A DNA stretch of 64,000 nt from assembly GCA_016713245.1 (NCBI GenBank), contig JADJPM010000004.1, positions 1,488,001-1,552,000 of the forward strand. Direction: 5' to 3'. Under the pieces are notes generated by a model. That model made no database searches, had not been told where the DNA came from, and was given only the letters and a program-made list of their open reading frames with translations. Every line of letters starts with the position of its first letter. The first letter of the stretch is position 1. The DNA is from Verrucomicrobiaceae bacterium (lineage in GTDB: Bacteria; Verrucomicrobiota; Verrucomicrobiia; Verrucomicrobiales; Verrucomicrobiaceae). Of this stretch, positions 31,878 to 40,170 are shown piece after piece. A program made the position numbers and the translations under genes.

Positions 31878-31989
31878 GAACGTTCAACGCTCAACTTTGA
31901 ACGTTCAACATTCAAAATCAGCCATGACGCGAGGAACAGCCTCCCAGTTGGAAGTTGAACGTTCGATGTTGAGCGTTGGACGTTAATTA
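31878..31989. repeat. Inverted GTTCAAC/GTTGAAC word arrays
   Basis: Left array 31878-31919 (CGTTCAACGCTCAACTTTGAA and on) and right array 31944-31989 (AGTTGGAAGTTGAACG, TTGAGCGTTGGACG) are complementary in word content and inverted, around a core of about 25 bp. They fill the whole gap between asnB and the nitroreductase gene, and the right array runs into the nitroreductase stop codon. Confidence 0.7.
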
Positions 31990-32619
31990 TCGGTGCTCGA
32001 TCATCGCGTCGAGCGGGTAGCGCACCTTCGGCAGCGAGGCGTAGCGGTCATCGGCGCTGCGGTAGCCGACGGGGCAGAGCACGGCGCAGGTGAGGCCTTG
32101 GGCTTCGAGACCGAGGATTTCATCGAATTTAGCCCCGACGAAGCCTTCCATCGGGCAGGTGTCGATTTCGAGCAGGGCGCAGGCGGTCATCAATTGGCCG
32201 AGGGCGATGTAGGCCTGCTTCTTGGCCCATTCGGTGGACATGTAACCTTGCGAGTGAGAGCCCATGATCATCTGGCGGTAACCGGCGAGGGCATCGGCGG
32301 TGCCGCCACGCACTTCGACGATGCTGGCCATGAAGGCGTCGATATCCGCCTCGCTGAGGGACTTTTTCACGGTCATGACGACGAGGTGGGAGGCATCGGC
32401 CACCTGGCGCTGATTCCAGGCGTGAGGCACCAATTGCTCGCGGAGGGCGGGATCGGTGATGACGAGGAATTTCCAAGGCTGAAGACCGAAGCTGGAAGGC
32501 GTGAGCACGAGGCTCTTTTCGAGCGCGGCCCAGGTGTCGGCAGGGATTTTCTTGGCGGGATCAAAGACTTTCGTGGCGTAGCGCCATTCGAGGGCGGCGA
32601 GGAGATCGGAGGTGGTCAT
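31987..32619 (-). CDS. Nitroreductase family oxidoreductase (NfsB-like)
   Basis: FMN-dependent NAD(P)H oxidoreductase of 210 aa. LLAALEWRYATKVFDPAKKI at the N terminus aligns with NfsB-type nitroreductases, and LTPSSFGLQPWKFLVI, MGSHSQGYMSTEWAKKQAYIALG and DTCPMEGF are family blocks for flavin and dimer contacts. Substrates may be quinones or nitro compounds. I chose the ATG at 32619 (MTTSDLL) because it matches the usual N terminus. Two upstream ATGs in frame (32637, 32682) are possible; the 32682 one has AAGGAG only one base away, too close for a normal ribosome-binding site. It is divergent from the Aas-like gene, and the promoters share about 60-120 bp. Confidence 0.9.
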   Translation of the reverse strand: MTTSDLLAALEWRYATKVFDPAKKIPADTWAALEKSLVLTPSSFGLQPWKFLVITDPALREQLVPHAWNQRQVADASHLVVMTVKKSLSEADIDAFMASIVEVRGGTADALAGYRQMIMGSHSQGYMSTEWAKKQAYIALGQLMTACALLEIDTCPMEGFVGAKFDEILGLEAQGLTCAVLCPVGYRSADDRYASLPKVRYPLDAMIEHR

Positions 32620-32739
32620 GCGGCGTGCGGTTTGCATGGCGGCGGCGGGTTGCGCAAGGGCAATCTGAGTCGGAGGGGCCATGCTCCTTGCAAAGAAGGG
32701 CAGGGGCCGCTTAGTTCACGTCCTCCCCGTATTTCCGTC

Positions 32740-34932
32740 ATGGCCCAGGCATCTCCCGTTTCACTGAAAAATCTCACCGTTCTCGGCAAAGAGCATCTTC
32801 CCACTGGTGGAGGCTTCATGGTTTTGCCCGCCCGGCTCTGTTACTTTGATCTGATGCGCCTGGAGGTGCTGCTGGCTGGCCGGGAGGTGGTGTATCTCAT
32901 CGAGCAGGGCGCGGCGCATGATCCCGAGCTGAAAGCGCATTTGGAAAAAGACAGCGTGCATGCCATGGCCATCGTGCCGCATGCCACGGAGCCTGCGGCC
33001 TATCGCTCCGCCGTGCGTGAGGCGCTGAAAGGCGGCGCGGTGATCATTTACCTGCCCGCTGTGGCGGCGAGCGTGTGCGCTCCGATCACCTCGGTGCCGG
33101 GAAACCGGCTGGAATTCCTCCTGAAAGCCGATGTGCCCGTGCTGCCGCTCCAGGTGATGCAGCGTCAGGAGGCGGCGATGCCGATCGAGCGTCCTTACCG
33201 CGATGACGAGACGATTTTTGCCTTTGGCACGCTGTTGCAAGGCGAGGACGTGAACCTTCCCACCTATCAAGAGCGCATGCTGGAGCTCTCCGAGCAGGCT
33301 TTTGGTGCCAGTGAGGGCCTGAACATGCACCTGGCCTACGCGGTGCTGCTTGGCTTGAAGAAGCACGGCACGGGCAATTACGTCGTCGATGGCAAGGACG
33401 AGAAGACCCTGCGCTACGACAAGATTCTCGGTGCCGCTCTGGCCCTCTCGCGAGTGGTGCGGCGTGAGACGACGAAGTCTCGCGTGGCCGTGATTCTGCC
33501 GCCGGGCATTGGCGGGTTGATTTGCAATCTGGCGGTGCTCTTCGCGGGCAAGGTGCCGGTGAATTTGAATTTCACCGCAGGCCGTGCCGCCATCGACAGC
33601 GCCATCCGGCGAGGCGAGATCGACCGTTTCCTTACGGCGGACATCTTTGTGCGGAAGATGCAGAGCTTTCCGTGGCCGCCGAGCAAGCAGCTCATCCTCA
33701 TTGAGCGCATCATGCCGAAGATGAAGGTGTCCATCGCCCTCTGGCTGGTGCTCAGCAAGCTGCTGCCCTCCGCCTTGCTCGCTCTGGTGGCTGGCATTCC
33801 CAAAAAAGGCGGTCGCAATGAGGCGACACTGCTTTTCACCAGCGGCAGCTCCGGCGAGCCGAAGGGCGTGGCGCTCACGCATCGCAATCTGATGGCGAAC
33901 GTGACGCAGTTCGGCAACCGGCTAGGTCTGGAGCGCTCTGATAGCATCCTCGGCAGCCTGCCGCTGTTTCACAGCTTTGGCTGCACGGTGACGCTTTGGT
34001 ATCCGATCATCTATGGCCTGCATCTGGTGACCTATCCCACGCCGCTGGAGACCAAAAAACTGGCGGAACTCATCGAGAAGCATCGCGTGAGCCTCCTCAT
34101 TGCCACGCCCACTTTCCTCCGCGGCTACCTGCGTGGCGTGAACCGCGAGCAACTCGCCTCCATCAAGCTAGTGGTCACTGGCGCAGAAAAACTCCCTGCG
34201 ACGGTTTCGGAAGCTTTCGAGACCAAATTCGGCAAACGCGTGCTCGAAGGTTACGGCCTTACCGAGACCTCCCCGGTATCCAATTTGAATCTGCCGGACC
34301 CCGCGCCCATCGGTGACGAGGACAAAGGTTTCGTCTGGCTGCCCAGCCATCGTCAGGGCAGCGTCGGTCAGCTTTTGCACGGCCTGGCGCTGCGCATCAC
34401 GAGTCCTGACAGCGGTGCTCGGCAGTCCTTGCATCAGAGCGGCATGATCTGGTTCAAAGGTCCGAACGTCTTTGATGGCTATCTGAACGATCCGAAACGC
34501 ACGGCCGATGTCATTCAAGATGGCTGGTTCCGCACCGGAGACATCGGTCGTCTCGATTTGGATGGATTCCTCTACATCGAAGGCCGTCTCAGCCGCTTCT
34601 CCAAAATCGCGGGCGAGATGGTACCGCATGAAACCGTCGAAGAAGCCATGGTGAAATGCATGGGCCTGGAGAATGAGACCAGCCGCAAGATCGCCATCGT
34701 GGGCGTGCCGGATGCCGATCGGGGTGAGGCCCTCATCCTGCTCACCGCACTGCCCGGCGGCCCCGAGCATCAGGAGATCCTCGACCTCCGCTACCGCCTG
34801 CTCGACAAAGGCGTGCCGCCGCTTTGGATTCCCAAAAAGATGATCCGCATCGCCGAAATCCCCGTGCTGGCCTCCGGCAAGCTTGATGTGCAAGGCTGCG
34901 AAAAGGTGGCCCGAGCGGCGGTAGGCGTGTGA
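32740..34932 (+). CDS. Aas-like protein: degenerate acyltransferase plus AMP-dependent acyl ligase
   Basis: Protein of 730 aa with the layout of Aas (acyl-ACP synthetase/acylglycerophosphoethanolamine acyltransferase). Residues 1-210 resemble a PlsC acyltransferase, but the HX4D motif is lost: where the His-X4-Asp is expected the sequence reads PARLCYFD, with Arg in the histidine position. The rest is an AMP-forming ligase with LLFTSGSSGEPKGVALTHRN near residue 365, GYGLTETSPV, and WFRTGDIGRLDLDGFLYIEGR; the C-terminal catalytic Lys is in LASGKLDVQG. It probably activates fatty acids. It starts at the ATG at 32740; the open frame further upstream overlaps the divergent nitroreductase and is not coding. 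Confidence 0.9.
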   Translation: MAQASPVSLKNLTVLGKEHLPTGGGFMVLPARLCYFDLMRLEVLLAGREVVYLIEQGAAHDPELKAHLEKDSVHAMAIVPHATEPAAYRSAVREALKGGAVIIYLPAVAASVCAPITSVPGNRLEFLLKADVPVLPLQVMQRQEAAMPIERPYRDDETIFAFGTLLQGEDVNLPTYQERMLELSEQAFGASEGLNMHLAYAVLLGLKKHGTGNYVVDGKDEKTLRYDKILGAALALSRVVRRETTKSRVAVILPPGIGGLICNLAVLFAGKVPVNLNFTAGRAAIDSAIRRGEIDRFLTADIFVRKMQSFPWPPSKQLILIERIMPKMKVSIALWLVLSKLLPSALLALVAGIPKKGGRNEATLLFTSGSSGEPKGVALTHRNLMANVTQFGNRLGLERSDSILGSLPLFHSFGCTVTLWYPIIYGLHLVTYPTPLETKKLAELIEKHRVSLLIATPTFLRGYLRGVNREQLASIKLVVTGAEKLPATVSEAFETKFGKRVLEGYGLTETSPVSNLNLPDPAPIGDEDKGFVWLPSHRQGSVGQLLHGLALRITSPDSGARQSLHQSGMIWFKGPNVFDGYLNDPKRTADVIQDGWFRTGDIGRLDLDGFLYIEGRLSRFSKIAGEMVPHETVEEAMVKCMGLENETSRKIAIVGVPDADRGEALILLTALPGGPEHQEILDLRYRLLDKGVPPLWIPKKMIRIAEIPVLASGKLDVQGCEKVARAAVGV

Positions 34933-35000
34933 TGGGAGGTTTCGGCTTCGGAGTCCTCGTCAGAAGCCATTCATCCCGCCAAACCGGCGCTTGCCTCGCC

Positions 35001-35015
35001 TATCCAGACCGGATA
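35001..35015. promoter_or_regulatory. Small inverted repeat before the VapBC-type pair
   Basis: TATCC-AGACC-GGATA, 11 bases upstream of the antitoxin start. Toxin-antitoxin operons usually have such an operator, bound by the antitoxin. The arms are only 5 bp, so this is tentative. Confidence 0.3.
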
Positions 35016-35025
35016 CTTTGACCTC

Positions 35026-35289
35026 ATGAGCGTCGCCACTCTTCAACAATTCGGCCAAGACCTGTCTTCATGGATGGCCCGCGTCCAGCGTGGAGAGAGC
35101 ATCGTCATCACAAAGGCCGGACGTGTCGTGGCTCGACTTCTGCCGCCGGAGACAAACCTTGAAAAAAGTGCCGAAGCAGCGCCCGCGCACTGGCCGGATT
35201 TCGCCGCGCGCCGCCGTGCTGTGTTCGGAGATAAGGTCCTTCCAGCCGGCACCGCAGCGATGCTGGTGAATGAAGATCGCGGCGCATGA
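35026..35289 (+). CDS. Phd/YefM-type antitoxin
   Basis: Protein of 87 aa. The N-terminal half (SVATLQQFGQDLSSWMARV, QRGESIVITKAGRVVARLLP) is a Phd/YefM antitoxin DNA-binding domain. The C-terminal half should wrap around the toxin. Its last codon overlaps the toxin start by 4 bases (ATGA), the usual arrangement. It represses its own operon and neutralises the PIN toxin, by family knowledge. Confidence 0.9.
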   Translation: MSVATLQQFGQDLSSWMARVQRGESIVITKAGRVVARLLPPETNLEKSAEAAPAHWPDFAARRRAVFGDKVLPAGTAAMLVNEDRGA

Positions 35290-35720
35290 GTGCCACCGCC
35301 GATAGCAGCCTCATTGTGGCTTTGTATTTGGCAGAGGTAGATTCCTCCCGTGCCGATGATGCCTGTGCTTCGGTGCCTCCGCCCTTACAACTGACGGACT
35401 GGCATCGCGTGGAGATCGCCAATGCCTTTCAACGTGCTGTGAGAAATGGTCGTATCACAGCCGCTCAAGCCGCCCACCTTTGGCAGGATTTCACAGGCGA
35501 CATTGCCGCAGGACGCTTCGAGGTCATCGCCATCGATCATGCCGCTGTTCTGGCCCGTACGCTGACACTCACGCAAAAGCACACGGCTACGCTTGGCACT
35601 CGAAGCCTCGATTTGATTCACATTGCCTCGGCTCTCGAAATGAGGGCTTCCGACTTTCTCAGCCTCGATAAACGTCAGCGGCAGGCAGCAGATGCCGAGG
35701 GATTAAAAGTGATACCATGA
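35286..35720 (+). CDS. VapC-type PIN-domain toxin
   Basis: Protein of 144 aa with a PIN ribonuclease fold. Acidic residues expected for Mg2+ binding are Asp6 (TADSSLIVALYLAEVD), a Glu in WHRVEIANAFQRAVR near 45, and Asp in SLDLIHIASALEM near 109, with a further Asp in LSLDKRQRQ. VapC toxins cut tRNA or rRNA and stop translation. It is translationally coupled to the antitoxin. A tRNA-Arg gene lies 109 bases downstream on the other strand. Confidence 0.9.
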   Translation: MSATADSSLIVALYLAEVDSSRADDACASVPPPLQLTDWHRVEIANAFQRAVRNGRITAAQAAHLWQDFTGDIAAGRFEVIAIDHAAVLARTLTLTQKHTATLGTRSLDLIHIASALEMRASDFLSLDKRQRQAADAEGLKVIP

Positions 35721-35828
35721 AATCGGATACGGTTTCACTTTTGAAATCTGGATGGCACCTATTGCTCGTTCTGGCAGGAGTGCTTTGTGTAACCCTTGAT
35801 AAACAAGGGGCTAAGCCGGTTTTCCGGC

Positions 35829-35903
35829 TGGTGCGCCCGCCAGGAATCGAACCTGGATATGCGGCTTCGGAGACCACCATTCTATCCGTTGAACTACGGG
35901 CGC
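35829..35903 (-). tRNA. tRNA-Arg (anticodon CCG)
   Basis: On the minus strand the acceptor GCGCCCG pairs with CGGGCGC, the D arm is GTTC...GAAT, the anticodon loop CTCCGAA gives anticodon CCG (reads CGG), and the T arm is CCAGG-TTCGATT-CCTGG. The discriminator is A and the 3' CCA is encoded. Good cloverleaf. Confidence 0.95.
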
Positions 35904-35952
35904 GTCGCGGGGCGATGGATTCGCACGCGGCGGGAGCGGCGGCAAGTGGTTT

Positions 35953-36822
35953 TCAGTCGCGGTTCACCGCGAGCTCAAGGAGCAAGCTGGCGGCTGGCGA
36001 GAGGCCGCCGCCTTTTTTCCAGACAGCGGCAATCTGGCGCTGAAGCCCGGGTTGCTTGAGCGGCACGGCGCGGGTGTTTTTCGGCAAAAGGGTGGTCGCG
36101 AGCTCGGGGACGATGGCGATGCCAACTCGCGCCGCGACGAGGGCGCGGATGGTTTCGAGTTCGCCGCTTTCACAGGCGATGTGAGGTTCGAAACCGGCCT
36201 TTCGACAGGCTTCGAGAGCGGAGTCCCTCGCCCGGCCTTTGTAGAAGATGAAGGATTCACCTGCGAGCTGCTTGAGCGGGATCTCTTTTTCGTTCGCGAG
36301 AGCATGCGAGGCCGCCACGAGCGCCACAAAGGGCTCGGTGATGAGTACGCGGCTCTCAAAGGCGGCCTTGCTGGCGGGAAGTTGGAGAAAGCCGAGGTCC
36401 GCATGGCCGGACTCCACGCTGGCGGCGACGCGGTCGGAGCTGTCTTCGATGAGCTGGAGTTTCACGCCGGGATGTTTGCGGCCAAAGGCATGCAATAGAT
36501 CTGGCAGCAGGCCGGCACACACGCTGGGGATGGCCGCGACGATCAATTTTCCACCACGCACCTGCGCCACATCGGAGACGGCGGCTCTCGCGGCCTCGGC
36601 CTGGGCGAGGAGGGCCTCGGCTCGGGGGAGCAGGGCTTTTCCTGCGGCAGTGAGCTGGGTTTCTTTTTTGCCACGGATGAAGAGAGGCGTGCCGAGCTCG
36701 GCCTCGAGGTTCTTCATCTGCTGGCTCAGCGCAGGCTGGGCCATATGCAGACGCTCCGCCGCCCGCGTGAAGTGTCGCTGGCGGGCGATTTCGATGAAGT
36801 AGCCGAGCTGGTAGAGTTCCAT
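35953..36822 (-). CDS. LysR family transcriptional regulator
   Basis: Protein of 289 aa. The N-terminal winged HTH is canonical: FIEIARQRHFTRAAERLHMA, QPALSQQMKNLEAELGTPLF (residues 9-48). The effector-binding domain follows (RGGKLIVAAIPSVCAGLLPD near 90 onward, HADLGFLQLP, VGIAIVPEL). The ligand is not known. LysR regulators often control a divergent gene, but here the gene upstream (DUF1460) is on the same strand and only 6 bases away, so the two may be co-transcribed. tRNA-Arg lies downstream. Confidence 0.95.
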   Translation of the reverse strand: MELYQLGYFIEIARQRHFTRAAERLHMAQPALSQQMKNLEAELGTPLFIRGKKETQLTAAGKALLPRAEALLAQAEAARAAVSDVAQVRGGKLIVAAIPSVCAGLLPDLLHAFGRKHPGVKLQLIEDSSDRVAASVESGHADLGFLQLPASKAAFESRVLITEPFVALVAASHALANEKEIPLKQLAGESFIFYKGRARDSALEACRKAGFEPHIACESGELETIRALVAARVGIAIVPELATTLLPKNTRAVPLKQPGLQRQIAAVWKKGGGLSPAASLLLELAVNRD

Positions 36823-36828
36823 GGCGTT

Positions 36829-37701
36829 TTAGACGGGCCGGGCCACGACGATGCCAGCATGCGATTTGATGCTGGCGAGGTAGTCGTGCACGGGTTTATC
36901 GATGAGCACCTTTTTGCCGGTCAAGGAAGCGTGCATGAAGTGGCAGCGGCCGTCCGCCATTTGGATGGCGAGGCCGACATGCGAGCAGAAGACATGATCC
37001 CGATGCGTGACGATGCCGATGATGTCGCCGTTTTGCAGGCGTGGCTCGCAGGCGGCCACTTGAGCCTTCGGGATGTAGTCAAAGGGCACGCGTTCGAGTC
37101 GGCGCTCGATTTGATTCAAGGCGGGTACGAGAGCCGGATTGGCCTTCAGGTAGCGGTAGAGCTTCGGGTTGAGCGACATCTCGTCGTTGGCGCGACCTTG
37201 CAGGCGGACGACGGGGCCGATTTTGGAGGTGAGGTAGCGCACCTGGCCGCGGGCGGCGTTGTCGGTGAACCATTCATCGAGGTAGTGAATGCGGTCGAGG
37301 TAGTTTCCATGGCACACGCCGCCGCGATAACGCGTGATCTCGATCTCGCGGAGAAGATCGGAAGGTGTGTAAGCTGCTTTGGACCTCGAAATCATGCGGG
37401 CGAGTCCGAGAGCGGTCTCGAAGAAGGTCCAGCAATCGAGGCCGAGGAAGTTCACCGAGGGCGATTCGATTTGGTCGTCGATTTCGAGTGTCCAGCCGAC
37501 ATATTTCGTGCCGAGCATGGCTTGGCCAAAGAGGGCCACCCGCTGGCCGATGGGCTGTGCACGCCAGTTTCCTACGAGGGCGAGAGCCACGAGGCGCTGA
37601 AAGCGGTCCACACCGAGAAAGCTGCGCTTTTGTGGCAGATGCTCGGCGGCTCCAGCGAGCGAGGTGGCTAGGAGGGTATGGAGCCAGTGGCGGCGGTTCA
37701 T
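36829..37701 (-). CDS. DUF1460 N-acetylmuramoyl-L-alanine-amidase-like protein
   Basis: Protein of 290 aa in the DUF1460 family, papain-like (NlpC/P60-related) cysteine enzymes thought to act on peptidoglycan peptides. A signal peptide (MNRRHWLHTLLATSLAGAA) precedes the catalytic Cys block FLGLDCWTFFETALGLAR near residue 90, and a His in RDHVFCSHVGLAI near 235 with HFMHASL behind it. A periplasmic muropeptide amidase is plausible. I start at the ATG at 37701, whose signal peptide is clean; a TTG six codons earlier adds nothing. It is followed by the LysR gene at 6 bases. Confidence 0.85.
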   Translation of the reverse strand: MNRRHWLHTLLATSLAGAAEHLPQKRSFLGVDRFQRLVALALVGNWRAQPIGQRVALFGQAMLGTKYVGWTLEIDDQIESPSVNFLGLDCWTFFETALGLARMISRSKAAYTPSDLLREIEITRYRGGVCHGNYLDRIHYLDEWFTDNAARGQVRYLTSKIGPVVRLQGRANDEMSLNPKLYRYLKANPALVPALNQIERRLERVPFDYIPKAQVAACEPRLQNGDIIGIVTHRDHVFCSHVGLAIQMADGRCHFMHASLTGKKVLIDKPVHDYLASIKSHAGIVVARPV

Positions 37702-37715
37702 GCGGGAGATGGGAA

Positions 37716-38321
37716 TCAAAAACTGCCTTCAGCTTCGTCTGCGCTCGTTTTGAGGCCAAAGAGGCGCGGAATCTGCAAATGAACCTTGGTGAGCTGCGCA
37801 TCCAGTTCCTTCCAAAAGGCCGTGATCCCGGTAGCGAGGCCATTTTGAGCGCTGGTCTGCGCATAGACATTCAGGCAAATCTGGAGCGGTGCCTCGGGCA
37901 GGAAGGGTTCGAGGCCGTAGCCGGCCATCGCAGCGGCGCGGTGGCATTGGGTGTCGATGACAAACAGCACGAGGTGGTTGGCTCCACCGCTTTCGGAGGC
38001 GCTGGAGAATTGCCCGCGGTTGAAGATCCAAAAGAGATACACACTTAGCGGAATCTCCGGTGGCACCGCGACGAGCACGACGGCGACGTCGAGCTGCGGA
38101 AAGCGATTGAGCAGACGCAGCGAGGCACGTTCGAGCTTGCGTTTTTCGGAGCCGGAGAGCGCCTGGGCGAGGTCGGTGACCGGTTTGGTCGTCGCCGGCG
38201 CGATGCCGAAGTGCCGGTCTGCTGCCTCCAGCGTGAAGCCGCAGTGGCGGCACACGGCGTCATTTTCGATCACGGGATTCTGGCAGGCGGGACAGCGCAC
38301 GGCGCATCGTAGAGCCGCCAT
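37716..38321 (-). CDS. Zinc-ribbon plus TPM-domain protein
   Basis: Protein of 201 aa. The N terminus is a zinc ribbon (CPACQNPV, then CRHCGF, residues 9-28). The rest is a TPM domain (YgcG/PF04536 type): LSGSEKRKLERASLRLLNRFPQLDVAVV, FVIDTQCHRAAAMAGYGLEPFL, FWKELDAQL near the C terminus. TPM domains occur in membrane-linked proteins of stress and photosystem repair; the function here is unknown. No signal peptide or membrane span is seen, which is unusual for the family. Its stop is 15 bases from the start of the DUF1460 gene, so the two are likely one operon. Confidence 0.75.
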   Translation of the reverse strand: MAALRCAVRCPACQNPVIENDAVCRHCGFTLEAADRHFGIAPATTKPVTDLAQALSGSEKRKLERASLRLLNRFPQLDVAVVLVAVPPEIPLSVYLFWIFNRGQFSSASESGGANHLVLFVIDTQCHRAAAMAGYGLEPFLPEAPLQICLNVYAQTSAQNGLATGITAFWKELDAQLTKVHLQIPRLFGLKTSADEAEGSF

Positions 38322-38375
38322 GGCAGGCTGCCAAATGAAAGGAAGAACATACCCCGGATAGGTCCGGCGTGCTCT

Positions 38376-38819
38376 TCACTCCTCCTTCGGCGCTTCCTTC
38401 GTCACCACAAAGCGGATGCTGAGCTTTTGATCGGTCTCCTGCGGTTCCTCCCAGCCGCGACGATAGATCAGGTCGAGTGCCGTTTTCCCTTCGGCCACGG
38501 CGAGGAATTTCCAATGCTCCACGCCTCCCGCGCCGACGAGCAGGTGCGTTTGCCCGGATTCGGCAGGGCCTTGGTAGGCGTGATGGGTCTGCTTCACGAT
38601 CTTGCCATCCGGCAGTTGCAGGCTGTTCCAGGAGTAGCCGGTGGTGGGATTGGATTCGAGATGGAGGTCCACCGTTTCGCCGATGATGAGGTTCACGGTC
38701 TTGTCGTGATCGGCGGCGGTGAGCAAGGGCTGCGGCGGGCGTGGTTTCGGCGGCTCGGGGGCGGCGCAGGAGGCCAGCAGGTAGGCTGCGGCGAGGGTGA
38801 GTGCGGCGGTCAGCTTCAT
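38376..38819 (-). CDS. Lipoprotein chagasin-like inhibitor of cysteine peptidases (I42)
   Basis: Protein of 147 aa with a lipoprotein signal (LTAALTLAAAYLLASCAAP, lipobox ASC). The mature part is a chagasin-type (MEROPS I42) beta-sandwich: VNLIIGETVDLHLESN, then the diagnostic loop NPTTGYSW near residue 58, and HWKFLAVAEGKTALDLIYRRGWE. Such proteins block papain-like peptidases. The DUF1460 enzyme encoded next door has a papain-like fold, but I see no direct evidence that it is the target. I start at the ATG at 38819, which leaves a proper signal peptide; the frame further up reaches into the tRNA-Gln region. Confidence 0.85.
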   Translation of the reverse strand: MKLTAALTLAAAYLLASCAAPEPPKPRPPQPLLTAADHDKTVNLIIGETVDLHLESNPTTGYSWNSLQLPDGKIVKQTHHAYQGPAESGQTHLLVGAGGVEHWKFLAVAEGKTALDLIYRRGWEEPQETDQKLSIRFVVTKEAPKEE

Positions 38820-38844
38820 GGCGAGAATCGTGCTTCGCCAACGG

Positions 38845-38918
38845 TGGTTACCCCGCAAGGATTCGAACCTTGAACGAGAGAATCAAAATCTCCTGTGTTA
38901 CCATTACACCACGGGGTA
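38845..38918 (-). tRNA. tRNA-Gln (anticodon TTG)
   Basis: On the minus strand the acceptor TACCCCG pairs with CGGGGTA, the anticodon loop TTTTGAT sits on a GGAGA/TCTCT stem and gives TTG (reads CAA), and the T arm is AAGG-TTCGAAT-CCTT. Discriminator A, with CCA encoded. Confidence 0.95.
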
Positions 38919-39002
38919 GTGGCTGAGCCGGTCTGATAGTAGTGCGATGATCTCGCCGCGCAAGGAGCGAGTGCAATTTGCCACGCCATCCGGCTCGAAA
39001 AA

Positions 39003-40079
39003 TCAGCGCTGCACCTTGGCATCGCCGCCGGAGGCGAGCTTTTCCACCTCGGGGAGCGTGGCCATGCTGGTGTCGCCAGGGGTGGTCATGGCGAGAGCAC
39101 CATGCGCCGCGCCGAGATCGACGGCCTTTTGCGGGTCGTTGGCGACCAGCAGACCATGCACGAGGCCGGCGACGAAGCTATCGCCCGCGCCGATGCGGTC
39201 GAGGATGTCGAAGCGTGGGTAGTTGCGGCTCCGGAAGTAACTGCCGCGATGCCAGCAGAGAGCGCCCCAGTCATTCACGGAGGCCGTGTGCACGCGGCGC
39301 AGGGTGGCGGCGATGGTGCTCAGATTTGGAAACTCGGCCACGAGCCGCTCAATCTGCGGACGCAGCGCGGCGTCCTCGGCGGCGAAGATGTCATCGGTGC
39401 CGGTTTTGACCGCTCCGGCCGTGGGGGGCTCGTCGCTGAGCACGCCGATCATCACATCAATGAAGGGGGCGAGGCGGCGGTTGAGTGCCTGGGCCGCTGG
39501 GAAACCGCCGCGTTCCTGCCAGAGCGAGGGGCGGTAGTTCAGATCATACGAAACGGTCACGCCGTGGCGCTTCGCGGCCTCGCAGGCCTCGATGGTGACC
39601 TGCGCGGTGCTTTCGCTGAGACCGGCAAAGATGCCGCCCGTGTGCAGCCAGCGGCAGCCGAGCGTGCCGAAGAGGTGGTCGAAGTCGTAGTCACCCGGTT
39701 TGATCTGCGAGGCGGCGCTGTTGCCGCGATCGACACTGCCTTTGGCACCACGCACGCCGAAGCCACGCTCGGTGAAGTTGATCGGATTGCGCACGCGTTT
39801 GCCCATGCCGTCGTAGGGCACCCATTGGATGAGCGAGGTGTCCACACCGCCTTGAAGGATGAGATCCTCGGTGAGGCGGCCGATCTCATTGTCGGCAAAC
39901 GCGGTCAAAATGCCAGTGCGCTGCCCAAAGCAACGGCGCAGGCCACGGGCGACGTTGTATTCGCCGCCGCCTTCCCAGGCGGTGAACTGTCGCGAGGTGC
40001 GCACGCGTCCCTCGCCGGGATCGAGGCGCAGGAGGACTTCACCGAGGGAGAGCAGGTCGTAGGCAGGCTGGCGGGACAT
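39003..40079 (-). CDS. kdgK: 2-dehydro-3-deoxygluconokinase-type sugar kinase (PfkB)
   Basis: Ribokinase/PfkB-family kinase of 358 aa. The N-terminal SLGEVLLRLDPGEGRV and WEGGGEYNVARGLRR bind the sugar acid. VSYDLNYRPSLW is typical of KDG kinases, and the C-terminal signature DRIGAGDSFVAGLVHGL near residue 300 carries the catalytic Asp. It would phosphorylate 2-keto-3-deoxygluconate from uronic-acid or galactonate breakdown, feeding the Entner-Doudoroff route. The substrate is assigned by motif similarity and could be another sugar. It stands alone, divergent from a cytochrome-domain lipoprotein gene 91 bases away. Confidence 0.88.
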   Translation of the reverse strand: MSRQPAYDLLSLGEVLLRLDPGEGRVRTSRQFTAWEGGGEYNVARGLRRCFGQRTGILTAFADNEIGRLTEDLILQGGVDTSLIQWVPYDGMGKRVRNPINFTERGFGVRGAKGSVDRGNSAASQIKPGDYDFDHLFGTLGCRWLHTGGIFAGLSESTAQVTIEACEAAKRHGVTVSYDLNYRPSLWQERGGFPAAQALNRRLAPFIDVMIGVLSDEPPTAGAVKTGTDDIFAAEDAALRPQIERLVAEFPNLSTIAATLRRVHTASVNDWGALCWHRGSYFRSRNYPRFDILDRIGAGDSFVAGLVHGLLVANDPQKAVDLGAAHGALAMTTPGDTSMATLPEVEKLASGGDAKVQR

Positions 40080-40170
40080 GGGGCGGGAGCTATGAAGCTG
40101 GGAGCGCCCTCGTGCAAATGCCGCATCACGCCGATTGCACGGCGACGGGGGCCGCGTTTATACAGGAGCC

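Noticed and set aside
31993..32739. N-terminal extension of the Aas-like protein
   Set aside because: Antisense to the nitroreductase, which has full family motifs.
35717..36043. Plus-strand reading frame over the tRNA-Arg region
   Set aside because: It runs through the tRNA and the 3' end of the LysR gene; no motif.
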